From: Rubrobacteraceae bacterium
GTDB taxonomy: Bacteria; Actinomycetota; Rubrobacteria; Rubrobacterales; Rubrobacteraceae
Assembly (NCBI GenBank): GCA_029240775.1
Contig: JARDZQ010000123.1
Location: 1-6,062 of the forward strand
DNA length: 6,062 nucleotides
Direction of reading: 5' to 3'
Of this stretch, positions 5,124-6,062 are shown piece by piece. Position numbers and translations under genes: made by a program. Position 1 is the first letter of the stretch. Every line of letters starts with the position of its first letter. Under the pieces are notes generated by a model. The model was not told where the DNA came from. It ran no database searches and saw nothing but the letters and a program-made list of their open reading frames with translations.

Positions 5124-5224
5124 AGGCTTGTAAGATCACCCCACCGTCGGTGAGCAGGGCGCGGAACCTTCGCTCAGAGTGTGTGTAGTTTCGGGACGTT
5201 GATGGAGACGTGCGCCCCAGGATG

Positions 5225-5242
5225 GAAGAACTTTCGTTCTTC
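5225..5242. other. Perfect 7-base hairpin
   Basis: GAAGAAC (5225-5231) and GTTCTTC (5236-5242) pair exactly around a TTTC loop. It lies about 90 bases past the stop of the right-edge gene and upstream of the LuxR-type promoter region. It could be a 3' structure of the right-edge transcript or a regulatory dyad. The stem is AT-rich and no T-run follows, so termination is uncertain. Confidence 0.3.
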
Positions 5243-5330
5243 GATTCCGCGCCTTCCTCACAGAGGGCGGCACCCGGCGAGTAGAATTGGTGCGAGCGTG
5301 AAGGAGGCCAACGGTCTTCTCGCTCCAGTC

Positions 5331-6062
5331 TTAGTTGTTTCTTGCACGCTTCGTCAGTTCATCGACCAGCTTTTTAGCCGTCAACACCTCGGAGTTCTCG
5401 CTCCTGGGATCGCCCTGCGCCTCCTCACGGCTCTCGAACGTGCCAGTGTAGCTATCCCCTTCTTTGCCTTCCTCCCGTGGGTGCAGCAGGTACCACTTGT
5501 CGGCGAGGATGGGGGAGCCACACCGGTCGGTGCCCACTATCTTTGGCTGCTCTTGCTCCTTTGTTTTGGCAAGTTTGACCCCGGCTACGTACTCGACGGC
5601 GCGCGTATAGACTGTGTTAAGGTGTCGTGGATCTTTGAAGCGCCACCTTGGGTGCTGCTTATTCCAAGTTTCAAACAGTTCGCTCCAGTTCCCGCCTTTG
5701 TTCCGGTTCACGAATTCGAACACGGCTAGAGTTCTACCCTTTAAGGAACGTGGCCTTTTCCCAAGAAGCTCGTTTTGAGCGTGGCGGTACTGCTTCAATA
5801 CCTCCTCGGGAGGCACCCAGCTTTCTACCTCCAGGGTGAGCGTGGCTCGGCTAAACTCAGAGCGCTCATATGTCAAGTAGCGCATCCTTACGGGGTCTTG
5901 GGCTTCAAACATGCCCGTGAGGATGAACCACGCACCCATCTCCGGGGAGATGGGATAGCCTTCTAAGCTATGCTCGGCAAGCCCCACCAACTGCGCGATG
6001 ACGCTGCCTTCTCGAGCTATGACCAGCCGATCCTCCTCACGGGGGTGGGGAAAGGTAATGGC
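5331..6062 (-). CDS. Hypothetical protein, 5' end outside the window
   Basis: The frame is open from the right edge to a TAA at 5331-5333, giving 243 visible codons. A TTG at 5990 is a possible start, but 24 more open codons precede it to the edge and read as ordinary protein (for example HPREEDRLVIAREGSVIAQL), so the true start is probably outside. The visible part has an alpha/beta segment (PISPEMGAWFILTGMFEAQD), a strand region ending in TLTLEVESWVPPEEVL, and a helical basic stretch with conserved-looking tryptophans (NWSELFETWNKQHPRWRF). A charged C-terminal tail follows (RCGSPILADKWYLLHPREE, then KKLVDELTKRARNN). No catalytic motif or membrane segment is seen. The WVPPEEV and WSELFETWN pattern recalls hypothetical proteins of Rubrobacter-like actinobacteria, from memory only. 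Three 60-base rows counted inside it have 48-53 percent GC, clearly below the LuxR-type gene, which suggests a separate origin. Confidence 0.7.
   Translation of the reverse strand, partial: AITFPHPREEDRLVIAREGSVIAQLVGLAEHSLEGYPISPEMGAWFILTGMFEAQDPVRMRYLTYERSEFSRATLTLEVESWVPPEEVLKQYRHAQNELLGKRPRSLKGRTLAVFEFVNRNKGGNWSELFETWNKQHPRWRFKDPRHLNTVYTRAVEYVAGVKLAKTKEQEQPKIVGTDRCGSPILADKWYLLHPREEGKEGDSYTGTFESREEAQGDPRSENSEVLTAKKLVDELTKRARNN

Larger units (their letters stand above)
4981..5330. other. 350-base intergenic region upstream of the LuxR-type gene
   Basis: Apart from a 15-codon leader ORF and its ribosome site (5065-5123) and a 7-base hairpin (5225-5242), no gene is visible. A short dyad CACCG-T-CGGTG (5142-5152) lies upstream of the leader ORF. 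The region should carry the minus-strand promoter of the regulator, but no confident -35/-10 pair was seen. The + strand frame that starts at 5181 is the antisense of the neighbouring gene. Confidence 0.5.

Noticed and set aside
5181..5729. 182-codon + strand frame
   Set aside because: It overlaps the right-edge gene in antisense and has no domain or ribosome site. The minus frame is open to the window edge and reads as a better protein.
1..6062. tRNA, rRNA, CRISPR arrays or insertion-sequence transposases
   Set aside because: None was recognised: no cloverleaf with a TTCGA-type arm in place, no regularly spaced repeats and no transposase-like protein.

Overview
The window looks like chromosomal DNA from a high-GC bacterium. 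The protein families (a TPR-LuxR regulator of a type widespread in Actinomycetota, a Crp/Fnr regulator, a small thioredoxin-fold GCPxY protein) and the strong AGGAGG ribosome sites would suit a Rubrobacter-like actinobacterium. That assignment rests on remembered family resemblance and composition, not on a search.

Left part (1-1950): a four-helix membrane protein (132-635, +) faces a Crp/Fnr-family regulator (716-1435, -). The regulator is divergent from a 99-residue thioredoxin-fold protein with a single active-site-type cysteine (1651-1950, +). The 215-base gap between these two starts holds a long leader with a stem-loop and the first copy of a short repeated motif.

Middle part (1951-4980, both genes on -): a TPR-containing LuxR-type regulator (3310-4980) lies upstream of a class I SAM-dependent methyltransferase (2154-2984), 325 bases apart. 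That gap carries a perfect 18-base palindrome and a diverged copy of the repeated motif. A further good copy lies just after the thioredoxin-fold gene. Upstream of the LuxR start, a 15-codon in-frame leader ORF has a much better ribosome site than the regulator itself.

Right part (4981-6062): after a 350-base gap, the C-terminal 243 codons of an unrecognised protein run off the right edge (5331-6062, -). Its base composition is clearly more AT-rich than the LuxR gene, which suggests accessory DNA.

How the genes work together is not provable here. One reasonable inference is that the Crp/Fnr regulator controls itself and its neighbours, the membrane and thiol proteins. Another is that the LuxR protein controls the methyltransferase. 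No tRNA, rRNA, CRISPR array, transposase or recognised riboswitch was found. The most interesting leads are the LuxR leader ORF, the three-copy intergenic motif and the palindromes.
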